Below are positions 7,847-15,285 of a stretch of DNA of 15,285 nucleotides, one piece after another; position 1 is the stretch's first letter; every line of letters begins with the position of its first letter. The position numbers and the translations under genes are program-made. The stretch is from an uncultured euryarchaeote. Its GTDB lineage: Archaea; Thermoplasmatota; Poseidoniia; Poseidoniales; Poseidoniaceae. The notes beneath the pieces were generated by a model that saw nothing but the letters and a program-made list of their open reading frames with translations, was not told the DNA's origin and did not search any database. The stretch is taken from assembly GCA_937892665.1 (NCBI GenBank), contig CALBJF010000369.1, positions 1 through 15,285 on the forward strand. The letters run 5' to 3'.

Positions 7847-7936
7847 GACCAAGCAGAGACGGTTGAGGTCTTGAATTCAACGACGCGCAAGTGGCTCAAG
7901 GCGTATGCTCTTGAAGGTCGCAAGCCTCGCCGAGTC

Positions 7937-9037
7937 ATGGATGGACGTATTCCTCTCGCTAGGCCTTCTTGGACCGAAGGTATGAGGGATGCTGCAATGA
8001 CGGCTCTTGATTCTGGGCAATGGGTCAAAGGCCCTCATGGAAGAGCATTTGCGCAAGAATTTGCAGAATTCTGTAATGTGTCCCACGCTGCGCCATGTAA
8101 TAGCGGCTCAGGTGCCCTGATTGCGGCATTACGATTACTCAATATTGGAATTGGAGACGAAGTAATTGTACCTTCCTTGACGTTCATTGCAACTGCGACA
8201 TCCGTTTCAATGGTCGGAGCAATTCCTGTTTTTGCCGATGTGGATGTTGATTATTGGTGTCTTGATATTGAAGATGTTCGAAAACGTATTACTGAGAAGA
8301 CAAAGGCCGTTATTGGCGTTCATCTCTTTGGCCAAACTTACGATCCGGCACTGATTGAACTTTGTGAAAAGAATAGAATCGGCCTAATCGAGGATGCGGC
8401 ACAAGCACACGGGACTTCTGTAATCGTTGATGGGGAAAGACGTATGGCTGGTTCGCTGGGAGACATCGCTTGCTTCTCTTTTTTCCCATCGAAAAATATG
8501 GCCGTTGGTGGCGAGGGAGGAATGATTACGACCAACGATGAAACGATTGGAGAGCGTATGAGATCAATCATAAATCATGGCCGGGACGGGACACTACAAT
8601 CACAAGAAGTTGGTACAAATATGCGAATGTCGGAGGTGTTTGCAGCAATAGGGCGAAAGCAACTTGAACACCTAGAACAATGGTTAGAAATTCGCAGAAA
8701 TACTGCTGAACAATATGCTTCAGCAGTCAAGTACAATCAATTAATCACCCCCCCATCCACATTTCCCGATTCAGAACATGGTTGGCATCAGTACTGTGTC
8801 AAAGTAAAAGATTCAGCGCATTTTATCGATTATATGTCTGAAAAAAACATCGATGCTCGCGTGTTCTATTCAACCCCATGCCATCAACATCCAGTGTATG
8901 CTACACACCCTCAACACAACGAGACGCTTAGTGTTACAGAATCAATTTGTACACAAATAGTTGCAGTGCCTATTCATCATGGATTAACAAATGAAGAACG
9001 GTTCAGAGTCGCCTCCGCACTCAAGGATTACGCTTGA
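7937..9037 (+). CDS. DegT/DnrJ/EryC1/StrS-family PLP-dependent sugar aminotransferase
   Basis: This cytosolic fold-type I aminotransferase moves an amino group onto a nucleotide-linked keto-sugar, the usual role of the family in surface-glycan synthesis. Numbered from ATG 7937 (366 residues, normal length), PLP contacts include the SGSGA stretch (56-60), IEDAAQAHG (151-159, with Asp153 and Gln156) and Ser181. The Schiff-base Lys186 lies in SFFPSKN, followed by a GGEGG loop (191-195). The open frame extends back to 7721, but that part lies antisense to the HerA-type gene and does not look like the family, so ATG 7937 is preferred. About 90 bases separate it from the divergent HerA-type start. 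Its stop region overlaps the convergent CYTH gene by 10 bases. The specific sugar cannot be told from sequence alone. Confidence 0.92.
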   Translation: MDGRIPLARPSWTEGMRDAAMTALDSGQWVKGPHGRAFAQEFAEFCNVSHAAPCNSGSGALIAALRLLNIGIGDEVIVPSLTFIATATSVSMVGAIPVFADVDVDYWCLDIEDVRKRITEKTKAVIGVHLFGQTYDPALIELCEKNRIGLIEDAAQAHGTSVIVDGERRMAGSLGDIACFSFFPSKNMAVGGEGGMITTNDETIGERMRSIINHGRDGTLQSQEVGTNMRMSEVFAAIGRKQLEHLEQWLEIRRNTAEQYASAVKYNQLITPPSTFPDSEHGWHQYCVKVKDSAHFIDYMSEKNIDARVFYSTPCHQHPVYATHPQHNETLSVTESICTQIVAVPIHHGLTNEERFRVASALKDYA

Positions 9038-9576
9038 TCAAGCATGTCTGCGAGAGCTGCATTCGACCATCCTTTGAGATGGGTTAATTCGAGGCCAACC
9101 CACGAAGGGATAATGACTTCTTGATCTTCTTTCTCTAACTCAACTTCAGCAATAATAAGTCCAGAGAGACTTCCTTCGAATTCATCGACTTCCCAACGTA
9201 ATCCATCTTCTCCATTCCAAAGATATCGCGTTTTAATGACTGTAGGCAACCCTTCAAGATTCAAATCGTGAAATGTTTTTGGAAGAAGTTCCCATTCGTA
9301 TTCAGTAGCAGTAGCCCCGACTCGCTTTCCTTTAGCAGTGAGAACGGCTTTGAATCCTATTTCATCAACCAAGGAACGAATTCGCCAAGTGGCGATGTTC
9401 CCAAAGTCCCGCTCATCTTCGACAAAACTTTGGCCACACCATGCTATAACTCCGTTTTCATGGGTTACCTCGGACAAATAGTATTGCTGGATTTCTATGT
9501 GTTTGCCACCTTGCCAAGGCTTATCTTTTCGGCCATCAATAAGAAAACGCCGTTCAATCTCAACGTTTTCGTTCAT
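9028..9576 (-). CDS. CYTH-domain (triphosphate tunnel metalloenzyme) protein
   Basis: This 182-residue protein has the CYTH fold shared by class IV adenylate cyclases, thiamine triphosphatases and inorganic triphosphatases. These hydrolyse or cyclise triphosphates in a metal-containing beta-tunnel. The N-terminal signature is EIERRF (Glu6, Glu8, Arg10), with Arg where the ExExK consensus has Lys. Alternating charged strands then follow: WRIRS, LTAKGK, EYEWEL, KTRYLW, WEVDEFEG and IAEVELE, matching the acidic and basic tunnel-lining pattern. The open frame begins at 9624. ATG 9576 is preferred because it puts the signature near the N-terminus, as in the family, and because GGAG lies 6-10 bases upstream. 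It overlaps the end of the DegT gene tail to tail. The substrate (cAMP formation or triphosphate hydrolysis) cannot be assigned. Confidence 0.87.
   Translation of the reverse strand: MNENVEIERRFLIDGRKDKPWQGGKHIEIQQYYLSEVTHENGVIAWCGQSFVEDERDFGNIATWRIRSLVDEIGFKAVLTAKGKRVGATATEYEWELLPKTFHDLNLEGLPTVIKTRYLWNGEDGLRWEVDEFEGSLSGLIIAEVELEKEDQEVIIPSWVGLELTHLKGWSNAALADMLDQA
9032..9043. repeat. 12-base perfect palindrome at convergent gene ends
   Basis: GCTTGATCAAGC is its own reverse complement and covers the DegT stop codon and the last codons of the CYTH gene. With no loop it is a poor RNA hairpin, and no T run follows on either strand. It may simply be coincidence. Confidence 0.3.
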
Positions 9577-9640
9577 GTTTACTCCAAGTGAGCATAGCAC
9601 ATAATGGTGACCAAGTATTGTCAAACCAATTTACCACGTT

Positions 9641-9648
9641 ATTGATAT
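9641..9648 (+). promoter_or_regulatory. Possible TATA box for the membrane wHTH gene
   Basis: The AT-rich element ATTGATAT is centred about 28 bases before ATG 9673. That is where a TBP site would sit if the transcript were leaderless. In support, no Shine-Dalgarno precedes this ATG. It is a weak match to the archaeal consensus, called on position and composition. Confidence 0.35.
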
Positions 9649-9672
9649 GGGGCCAACTCGGATTTCTTTCTG

Positions 9673-10515
9673 ATGAGAGGGGTCTTCATTGTTCGATTTC
9701 TTGCCTTCTTGGCCATTCTCTCAATTGTAGGGGGTGTTATGTCCCTTGACGATAAAGGCGATACGACAACATCTGGTGAGGAAAATACACCTATGAGTGA
9801 GCCACTTACGGATCAACCGGAAAATGCCCAAGATGATGACGCTCAAGAGGCCGATGGGGCGTTTTTTGAACCCGTAAAATCTGAACAAAGCGATACTGAA
9901 ACTGTTGATAATACACTCTCATATGTCTTCTTTGGAATTGGGGGGGGTGTATTTTCATCTCTTATCTTCGGTTCGGTCTTATTCGAATTTATTCGGATTT
10001 TATTCTTCCTGGCATTCCTTACCCCGCTCATTGCAACTAAGGACAAAAAAGACGAACGAACACGTGGCCGGATCTTAGGGTTTGTTGAGGGGAATGCCGG
10101 CATCCATTTCTCTGCCGTGCGTGACGGTCTTGGGTTGGCCAATGGTGTAACAGCATATCATCTGCGACTGCTGGAATTAGAGAATGCTATTCTTTCTTGG
10201 AGAGACGGTAAATTGAGAAGATATGCTGTTTCAACGATTTCTTCTCATGATATCGATTCGATACGTCACCCGATTGTTGGAACTCGATTAGCGATTTTAG
10301 AAATTCTTCATCAATCTGAATCCTTAGGATTGACTGGGAAAGAGATTCAACAAAGGCTTGCTATCTCTCGACAATTATTATCCCACCACATGAGGTCTTT
10401 ACGTAATTCTAATTTAGTTGAAAAGAATGGTTCGTCTCGAAAATCGCCCTGGAAATTATCTGTAGAAGGCTTGAACGAATTGAATGGTATTCAAAATAAA
10501 GTCGTCCTTTTGTAA
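9673..10515 (+). CDS. Membrane-anchored double winged-helix transcriptional regulator
   Basis: This 280-residue protein appears to join a membrane or sensor part to two DNA-binding domains. A hydrophobic N-terminal segment (about 5-23, signal anchor or signal peptide) is followed by an acidic, low-complexity stretch (24-80, rich in Asp, Glu and Thr) that is probably extracytoplasmic. One long or two short hydrophobic segments span 82-121. A basic DKKDERTRGR junction leads to a first winged-helix domain (about 127-185; recognition-helix region VTAYHLRLLE) and a second (about 200-265; TGKEIQQRLAISRQLLSHHMRSL). The topology needs an odd number of crossings to put the winged helices in the cytoplasm, so 82-121 is probably one span plus an amphipathic part. 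The next gene, 47 bases downstream, is the propeller lipoprotein, a plausible target or partner. The signal sensed is unknown. Confidence 0.85.
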   Translation: MRGVFIVRFLAFLAILSIVGGVMSLDDKGDTTTSGEENTPMSEPLTDQPENAQDDDAQEADGAFFEPVKSEQSDTETVDNTLSYVFFGIGGGVFSSLIFGSVLFEFIRILFFLAFLTPLIATKDKKDERTRGRILGFVEGNAGIHFSAVRDGLGLANGVTAYHLRLLELENAILSWRDGKLRRYAVSTISSHDIDSIRHPIVGTRLAILEILHQSESLGLTGKEIQQRLAISRQLLSHHMRSLRNSNLVEKNGSSRKSPWKLSVEGLNELNGIQNKVVLL

Positions 10516-10532
10516 AATCAACTTACCAGCCC

Positions 10533-10541
10533 TTTCATATT
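10533..10541 (+). promoter_or_regulatory. Possible TATA box for the beta-propeller lipoprotein gene
   Basis: TTTCATATT lies 22-30 bases before ATG 10563 in the short gap after the regulator gene, at the spacing expected for a leaderless archaeal transcript. A second AT-rich element, GATATAT (10547-10553), lies too close to that ATG to serve it. The call is weak and positional only. Confidence 0.3.
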
Positions 10542-10562
10542 GCTATGATATATCCAAGAACC

Positions 10563-12788
10563 ATGAACGCAAAGAAATTTGTTGCTTTTGGCGTCCTTAC
10601 CATGATGGTTATGTCAGGATGTTTAGGGCCTGTCGATGAAGAATTTGTTCTCTCTAAATTACCAGAAGACTGGACTTTGAAGACAGAACGGATCATTGCA
10701 ACCCCTCAACTGGTTGAGTATGATTCGTGTGATTTGATGGAAGTGGATCTCAAAGCAAGCATTGCTGAAGAGTATCGTACTCAACTCTTGCAAGCAGTTG
10801 AAGAGGCGTACAATTACAGAAGCTGGGGTGATGATATGGTCGCTGAAACGGCTATGGATGATACTGGAGGAAACTCTGCTGAAACATCGACAAAGCGTGT
10901 CGAAGGAGAAGATTTCAGTGGAACCAACAATCAAGAGCAAGGTGTAGACGAAGCCGATTTCATCAAAACAGATGGATATTACATCTATGTCCTACAGGGA
11001 AACACGCTCTCAATACTCACTATTCCTGAATTTGGAGAAATTGAATTCACATCAAATGTGACTATAGAGGGTAGTCCGATTTCAATGATGCTCGATGGCG
11101 ACCGATTGATTGTTCTCTCAAGTTACTCGCCTTGGAACACTGATCAAGATGATGAGTTGTACAAACTATTGCAATGGGATGATGGCTACAATTCCTGGCG
11201 TTCTTCATCGATGACTAAATTCACAACGTATGATATTTCAAATCGTTCATATCCAGAAGTTGTCCAAGAATTATACTTGGAAGGGTACAGCGTTGATGCA
11301 CGAGAAATTGATGGGTCAATCCGAGCAGTTACTCATTCTTGGCTCGATGTTCCGGGGCTAACAGGTTGGCTCGACATGCCAAGCGAGTATTGGGAATTGG
11401 ATTATCAAGATGAGGATGATCGAAGAGCATTCCGCGAAGTTATCGCTTACGAAACGATTCTTGAGAATGCTGAAGCGCTTAATTCGCTTAACTTAGAAGA
11501 CCTTATACCAAAAATCTATGAAAGGACGGACGGAACAATTGTTGAACATGACATGCGTTTAGAGAAGTGTCAAAACTTCGCAAAGCCACTCGATGGTTTT
11601 AGTCGTGGATTTACCAATATTCTGTCATTAGATCTTTTCTCTGATTCGTTTTCATTCGAGTCCGATCACATTCTAAGCAATCATCCGTTGGTTTATGCTT
11701 CGCAGGATGTATTGGTTTTGAGTGAGAATTCATGGGATTGGTGGTGGTTCTGGGGCCAAGATGAAGTCATGGAGCAGACCAACATCCACACATTCGATAT
11801 TTCTGTCCCAGGTACCACAACATACACTGGTTCAGGGCGAATTGATGGAACGATTCTTGACCAATTCAGCATCTCTGAACACGAAGGTGTTCTTAGAATT
11901 GCAACGACGGTTGGGCAGTGGAACAGATGGTGGATGGATGACCCCGAACCAATGTCCTCCTCCATCATTACCCTCGTTCGTGGAGTAGATCCTACAACTG
12001 ACCAGCCAATACTGCAAGAGTATGGTCGCCTCGACGGGATTGCAGAAACTGAACGTATCTGGTCTGCTCGATTTGTCGAAGACCGGGCGTATCTTGTTAC
12101 CTTCAGAAACATCGATCCTCTTTGGACCATTGATTTGTCTAACCCAATGAATCCTGCAATTCTTGGAGAATTGAAGGTACCTGGTGTATCGACATACATA
12201 CATCCAATCAACCAAGACATGTTGCTCACAATCGGAATGGGGCCTGCTGGAGAAGATGGCTTAGGGCTGGATTGGTCGAATACTCGCCTTTCGACCTTTG
12301 ATATTAGCAACATTACCGAGCCTCAAGCAGCAAGTGTTCTTTCTCTTTCTCCTGTCGATAATCCTGAAGAAGGTCGTTGGACATGGGCTTATTCAGAAGC
12401 TATGTATGAACACAAAGCTTTCCAATATTGGGGGCCAAAAGAGATGCTTGCTGTGCCTCTATCGACATACCGATGGGTTGATGGTTCAACAAACGGAGAA
12501 TACTCGTGGCACTATGAATACGTCTCTAAGGCAATTTTGGTAAAGGTTAACGAAAGCACGGGAGATATGTTGATTCATGGTGAAATCAATCACTCGTCTC
12601 TGGTCAATTCTGAGGAGAGCAATCATTGGTGGGGCGGCGAGCAGAATATTCGGCGTACTATTTTCATGGGCGATTTCATCTATGCGATATCAGGTGCTGG
12701 AATTACTGTACATAATCTCGACAGCATGGAACAAACCGATGTCGTAGCCTTTGATATCGAAAAGCCAGATTATTACATCGTATATTGA
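10563..12788 (+). CDS. Secreted lipoprotein with C-terminal beta-propeller domain (COG4880 / Beta_propel family)
   Basis: This large (741-residue) surface protein is anchored by a lipobox Cys20 (MVMSGC) after a short hydrophobic signal peptide. Its hallmark is the segment FSGTNNQEQGVDEADFIKTD (118-137) leading into YYIYVL. It starts the beta-propeller of a family of archaeal and some bacterial secreted proteins. An SC element about 35 residues after the lipid Cys and repeated FDIS-type strand motifs (YDISNRSYPE, FDISVPGTT, IDLSNPMNPA, FDISNITEPQ) mark successive blades. A tryptophan-rich cluster occurs near residues 391-397. No catalytic motif is seen; propellers of this kind usually bind ligands or proteins. 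ATG 10545 is possible, but ATG 10563 gives the better signal peptide. The preceding membrane regulator may control it. Confidence 0.92.
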   Translation: MNAKKFVAFGVLTMMVMSGCLGPVDEEFVLSKLPEDWTLKTERIIATPQLVEYDSCDLMEVDLKASIAEEYRTQLLQAVEEAYNYRSWGDDMVAETAMDDTGGNSAETSTKRVEGEDFSGTNNQEQGVDEADFIKTDGYYIYVLQGNTLSILTIPEFGEIEFTSNVTIEGSPISMMLDGDRLIVLSSYSPWNTDQDDELYKLLQWDDGYNSWRSSSMTKFTTYDISNRSYPEVVQELYLEGYSVDAREIDGSIRAVTHSWLDVPGLTGWLDMPSEYWELDYQDEDDRRAFREVIAYETILENAEALNSLNLEDLIPKIYERTDGTIVEHDMRLEKCQNFAKPLDGFSRGFTNILSLDLFSDSFSFESDHILSNHPLVYASQDVLVLSENSWDWWWFWGQDEVMEQTNIHTFDISVPGTTTYTGSGRIDGTILDQFSISEHEGVLRIATTVGQWNRWWMDDPEPMSSSIITLVRGVDPTTDQPILQEYGRLDGIAETERIWSARFVEDRAYLVTFRNIDPLWTIDLSNPMNPAILGELKVPGVSTYIHPINQDMLLTIGMGPAGEDGLGLDWSNTRLSTFDISNITEPQAASVLSLSPVDNPEEGRWTWAYSEAMYEHKAFQYWGPKEMLAVPLSTYRWVDGSTNGEYSWHYEYVSKAILVKVNESTGDMLIHGEINHSSLVNSEESNHWWGGEQNIRRTIFMGDFIYAISGAGITVHNLDSMEQTDVVAFDIEKPDYYIVY

Positions 12789-12839
12789 CCTCGGTGGCAA
12801 TAAGCCAAACCTCAATTGCTGAATGGCTCAGCCATCAAC

Positions 12840-13787
12840 GTGTCACTACGAGTTGCTGTCGTCGGCTGTGGAAGATGGGGTTCTCGCCATCTTACTGCAT
12901 TAAGACGACTTCGAAAACAACTCAGCATTGAACATATTGTTGCATGCGATAATGACGAGATGATTGCTCGGTCTTTGCGAGAGGCAGGATATACTGTTCA
13001 CCAAGATGCTGCCTCCCTTGTCGACGAACATCAATTGGATGCTGTAATTGTTGCAACTCCAAACAACACACACTATTCTCTTGGAAAAATGTTTCTTGAA
13101 CAAGAAGTACATGCCTTGGTTGAAAAGCCACTTTCCGTACAACATGATTCTGCTTCTTCACTCGTCTCCATTTCTGTTGAAAGGGGAAAGGTTTTGAAAA
13201 CTGGATTTTTGTTGAGATTCCATCCATGTGTCCAAGATCTTCATTCTCGGCTTCGCTCGGGAGAACTTGGTGCTATTGAACGAATTGAGTATAAACGATT
13301 GTCAACAAGAGAAGGAGATCCTAATTCTAACTCTCTTGATTCTTTAGCGATTCATGGACTCGATATTGCTACATTATTGCTCAGTGAACAATCCGCAATG
13401 GCCATTTCAAGCGTTGTTGGTGATGAACGACACTCAAAACTCTGCCTTGAATTTCCATACCAAGTTGAGGTGGAGATAGAAGTGGGGTGGGAGTGTAACG
13501 AAAACGTTGCTGAATTCCGTCTTTATGGTTCGAATGGAGTTGCTATTGTTCGATTAAATCAGCATGACTCGTATTCTATTATTCAGGACGAAAATGAACA
13601 ATATATCTTCGTCGATGGCGCACAACCGCCACTTGATGGCCAGCTCATAGATTTCCTGACCTTTGATTCGAAGACATCGTCTGCTGCTTCAACAGGGTCT
13701 ATCCTTCGAACAATTGACTGCATCGAACAAGCACGTCTGAAATTGTCTTCTCGAGGAGTCAAGGCTGCACGAGAATTGAAGAGATGA
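12840..13787 (+). CDS. Gfo/Idh/MocA-family NAD(P)-dependent oxidoreductase
   Basis: This predicted cytosolic sugar or cyclitol dehydrogenase has 315 residues, normal for the family. The Rossmann half starts with VAVVGCGRWGSRH (residues 5-17 from GTG 12840). It includes the acidic Asp of ACDND after strand 2 and ATPNNTH (72-78), and it reaches the EKP motif with catalytic Lys96. The C-terminal half has the IHGLDI element (His172, Asp175), typical of the substrate side. No ATG starts the frame. TTG 12816 is the first option; GTG 12840 is preferred because it puts the Rossmann strand near the N-terminus, as in relatives. Family members act in amino-sugar and inositol pathways, and some pair with DegT-type aminotransferases like the one at 7937-9037. 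The next gene starts 18 bases downstream. Confidence 0.9.
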   Translation: MSLRVAVVGCGRWGSRHLTALRRLRKQLSIEHIVACDNDEMIARSLREAGYTVHQDAASLVDEHQLDAVIVATPNNTHYSLGKMFLEQEVHALVEKPLSVQHDSASSLVSISVERGKVLKTGFLLRFHPCVQDLHSRLRSGELGAIERIEYKRLSTREGDPNSNSLDSLAIHGLDIATLLLSEQSAMAISSVVGDERHSKLCLEFPYQVEVEIEVGWECNENVAEFRLYGSNGVAIVRLNQHDSYSIIQDENEQYIFVDGAQPPLDGQLIDFLTFDSKTSSAASTGSILRTIDCIEQARLKLSSRGVKAARELKR

Positions 13788-13805
13788 TGTTGTCTGGGGT
13801 GGAAT

Positions 13806-14162
13806 ATGAGCCCAGAAAGAGTCATGCTTTGGCTTCTTGCAGGAGTTAGCATTTCCTCAATCGCAACATGGATTGTCCAAGACTCCGTCTTTGATGGAGC
13901 AACTGCCTTTGCAGTTCTATCGTGTGTCGTTGCAGCAATCTGGGGAATTTCAAGATACGATTCCACTGTAAAGTTCAGCGGGATGGGTAACGGAGGCATT
14001 CTCAACATGCTGGCTTTTGCAGTTGTTACGGCAGGACTTACCTACTGGTGTATAGCAATGTATGATTTCCCATTAGTCGGTTCAATTATTGGTAGTATTT
14101 GCACCATGGCATACGTTTGGTGGACTTTTGGAATGCTCGAACCCGGGAATCCAACGGCATAA
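13806..14162 (+). CDS. Small four-helix membrane protein of unknown function
   Basis: This 118-residue protein is mostly hydrophobic, with about four membrane segments (near residues 5-24, 31-49, 62-85 and 90-110). It has only short polar loops and an LEPGNPTA tail. I do not recognise it, and no functional residue pattern stands out. A purine-rich GGGGTGG lies a few bases before ATG 13806 and supports the start. It is 18 bases after the Gfo/Idh gene and 41 bases before the COG1855-type ATPase, all on one strand. The three may be one transcript, but that says little about its job. Confidence 0.8.
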   Translation: MSPERVMLWLLAGVSISSIATWIVQDSVFDGATAFAVLSCVVAAIWGISRYDSTVKFSGMGNGGILNMLAFAVVTAGLTYWCIAMYDFPLVGSIIGSICTMAYVWWTFGMLEPGNPTA

Positions 14163-14188
14163 TTGGGCGAAGGGTCAAATGCCTCCAT

Positions 14189-14193
14189 GGAGG
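14189..14193 (+). promoter_or_regulatory. Strong Shine-Dalgarno for the COG1855-type ATPase
   Basis: GGAGG ends 10 bases before ATG 14204. It is the clearest Shine-Dalgarno in the window and fixes the start of the PIN-less ATPase. This makes the missing N-terminal domain a real feature of the gene rather than a wrong start. Confidence 0.65.
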
Positions 14194-14203
14194 AATTCAA
14201 TTC

Positions 14204-15285
14204 ATGGCGAAGCATGGCGAGCATCCAGAACTCCCTGACCATCTCGAGAATTTACTCGATGCAGATGTTCACACTATTTTTCTCAAGGCAGATTGCCCTC
14301 CTCGTGTAAAGAGAGGGACGATTGGCCAATTAGAACTTGTAGAGATTGAAACCGAAGATGATTGGGATAACCTTAGTATCGAATCCCTACAAGAAGAGCT
14401 TGGTTCCATTGTTGAGATGAATCAACACCGCAGTGATTGTTTCTTGGAAATAGACCGCAAGGGTTGCCGTGTTCTCCAACTTGGAGATTTACGAATTACA
14501 TGTGCTAGCCCACCATTCTCAGATGCAAGGGAAATCACGCTCGTCCGCCCAGTTGCGAAATTATCTCTTTCTGAGTATAATCTTGATTCCAAAATAATTG
14601 ATCGGCTTTCAGACCATCATCGTGGAGTATTCATCTGTGGACGCCCCGGTTCAGGAAAAACAACCCTTGCTCAAGCAATAGCAGAGTATCTTGACGAAGA
14701 CATTGGTGCAATGGTCAAAACAATGGAGGCTCCTCGTGATTTACAACTCGCAGATAGGATCACACAATACGCCCCCCTTGAAGGTGATTTAGAGAAAACT
14801 GCAGAGATTATTTTTCTCGTGAGGCCCGATTTCGTTATCTTTGATGAGGTTCGAAGAGCTCGAGATTTCGAGATTTTTGCTGATGTCCGCCTTGCAGGAG
14901 TTGGTTTACTCGGAGTTACACACGCAAACTCTGCGCTTGAAGCGATTCAGCGACTCATTGGAAAGGTTGAGCTTGGACTTGTTTCTCAAGTTCTCGATAC
15001 TGTCCTTCACGTAGAAGCGGGAAGAATACAACAAGTGCTTGAATTACGGATGACTGTAAAGCCGCCCTCTGGGATGCAAGAAGAATTAGCACGCCCTGTT
15101 ATCGAAGTTGTTGAGTTCCCCAGTGGTAACGTTACGCATGAAATGTTTGCATTTGGTTCTGAATTGGCGGTCGTTCCCGTAACTGAGAAAAATCAGCAAC
15201 GACCTGTTCAGCAACTTGCTCAAAAGCAACTGGTTCATACAATCCGCCAATGGGCTGGTGTCAATGTCCGTGTCCGTTTCACAAG
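14204..15285 (+). CDS. COG1855-type PilT-family ATPase, lacking PIN domain (3' end outside window)
   Basis: This RecA-like secretion-type ATPase belongs to an archaeal family normally built as PIN nuclease - ATPase - KH RNA-binding domain. The visible 360 residues open with the post-PIN segment (LKADCPPRVKRGTIGQLELV, 27-46) and EIDRKGCRVLQLGDLRI. PVAKLSLSEYNL leads into the ATPase core. Walker A GRPGSGKT is at 146-153, then KTMEAPRDLQ and QYAPLEGD. Walker B FVIFDE is at 210-215, and GVTHANS contains a conserved His240. ARPVIEVVEFPSG follows. The last residues appear to enter the KH region, where the window ends. Upstream in frame there is no PIN domain: the frame runs only about 110 bases further, antisense-free but inside the previous gene. 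The cellular role of the family is not settled; RNA binding or processing is suspected. Confidence 0.9.
   Translation, partial: MAKHGEHPELPDHLENLLDADVHTIFLKADCPPRVKRGTIGQLELVEIETEDDWDNLSIESLQEELGSIVEMNQHRSDCFLEIDRKGCRVLQLGDLRITCASPPFSDAREITLVRPVAKLSLSEYNLDSKIIDRLSDHHRGVFICGRPGSGKTTLAQAIAEYLDEDIGAMVKTMEAPRDLQLADRITQYAPLEGDLEKTAEIIFLVRPDFVIFDEVRRARDFEIFADVRLAGVGLLGVTHANSALEAIQRLIGKVELGLVSQVLDTVLHVEAGRIQQVLELRMTVKPPSGMQEELARPVIEVVEFPSGNVTHEMFAFGSELAVVPVTEKNQQRPVQQLAQKQLVHTIRQWAGVNVRVRFT

Noticed and set aside
7721..7936. N-terminal extension of the aminotransferase frame
   Set aside because: Most of it is antisense to the start of the HerA-type gene, it does not resemble the family, and the enzyme is full length from ATG 7937.
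11693..12313. 206-codon open frame antisense to the propeller gene
   Set aside because: It lies wholly inside a well-supported gene and its translation shows no domain or plausible start signal.
13583..14008. 141-codon antisense frame across the Gfo/Idh end and the small membrane gene
   Set aside because: It overlaps two supported genes on the other strand and has no recognisable features.
14203..14220. Direct repeat CATGGCGA at the start of the COG1855-type gene
   Set aside because: Two 8-base copies 2 bases apart are within chance expectation, and the second ATG is out of frame.
1..15285. CRISPR array, insertion sequence or integration site
   Set aside because: No spaced repeats, transposase, integrase or duplicated tRNA 3' end was seen; the tRNA-Leu is followed by ordinary genes.

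Overview
The window reads as a chromosomal segment of a planktonic euryarchaeon. The best guess is Marine Group II (Candidatus Poseidoniales) or a close relative. The reasons are an archaeal-type tRNA-Leu(GAG), a PilT-family ATPase of the archaeal COG1855 type, a lipoprotein of the archaeal beta-propeller family COG4880, HerA/DUF87-type and membrane winged-helix proteins, moderate GC and very tight packing. The lineage is an inference from gene content only. No insertion sequence, CRISPR array, phage gene or rRNA was seen, and no gene-free stretch exceeds 300 bases.

Layout. At 46-612 (+) lies a small four-helix membrane protein, abutting tail to tail an M28 metallopeptidase lipoprotein (613-2265, -). 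Divergent from the peptidase is an animal-like dimethylarginine dimethylaminohydrolase (2297-3115, +). A tRNA-Leu(GAG) gene follows (3165-3251), then a multi-pass membrane protein (3303-4040, +). Converging on it is a leftward run of three closely spaced genes, in transcription order: a HerA/DUF87-type ATPase with a C-terminal membrane domain (7846-5456), a glutathione S-transferase-like protein (5430-4765) and an iodotyrosine-deiodinase-like flavoprotein (4727-4059).

Rightward from 7937 is a DegT/DnrJ/EryC1 sugar aminotransferase whose end overlaps a convergent CYTH-domain protein (9576-9028, -). Then come a membrane-anchored double winged-helix regulator (9673-10515), a large secreted beta-propeller lipoprotein (10563-12788), a Gfo/Idh/MocA oxidoreductase (12840-13787), a four-helix membrane protein (13806-14162) and a COG1855-type ATPase that lacks its usual N-terminal PIN domain and is cut by the window end (14204-15285).

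How the genes may work together. The lipoprotein peptidase and DDAH fit a peptide- and amino-acid-scavenging heterotroph: one digests peptides outside the cell, the other recovers citrulline from methylated arginine. The deiodinase/GST pair suggests handling of halogenated tyrosine or other halo-aromatics. The aminotransferase and oxidoreductase are enzyme types that cooperate in surface amino-sugar synthesis, although here they are not adjacent. The membrane regulator directly precedes the propeller lipoprotein and could control it. The most unusual observations are the animal-like DDAH, IYD and GST genes in an archaeon, the HerA ATPase fused to a membrane domain, and the PIN-less COG1855 protein.
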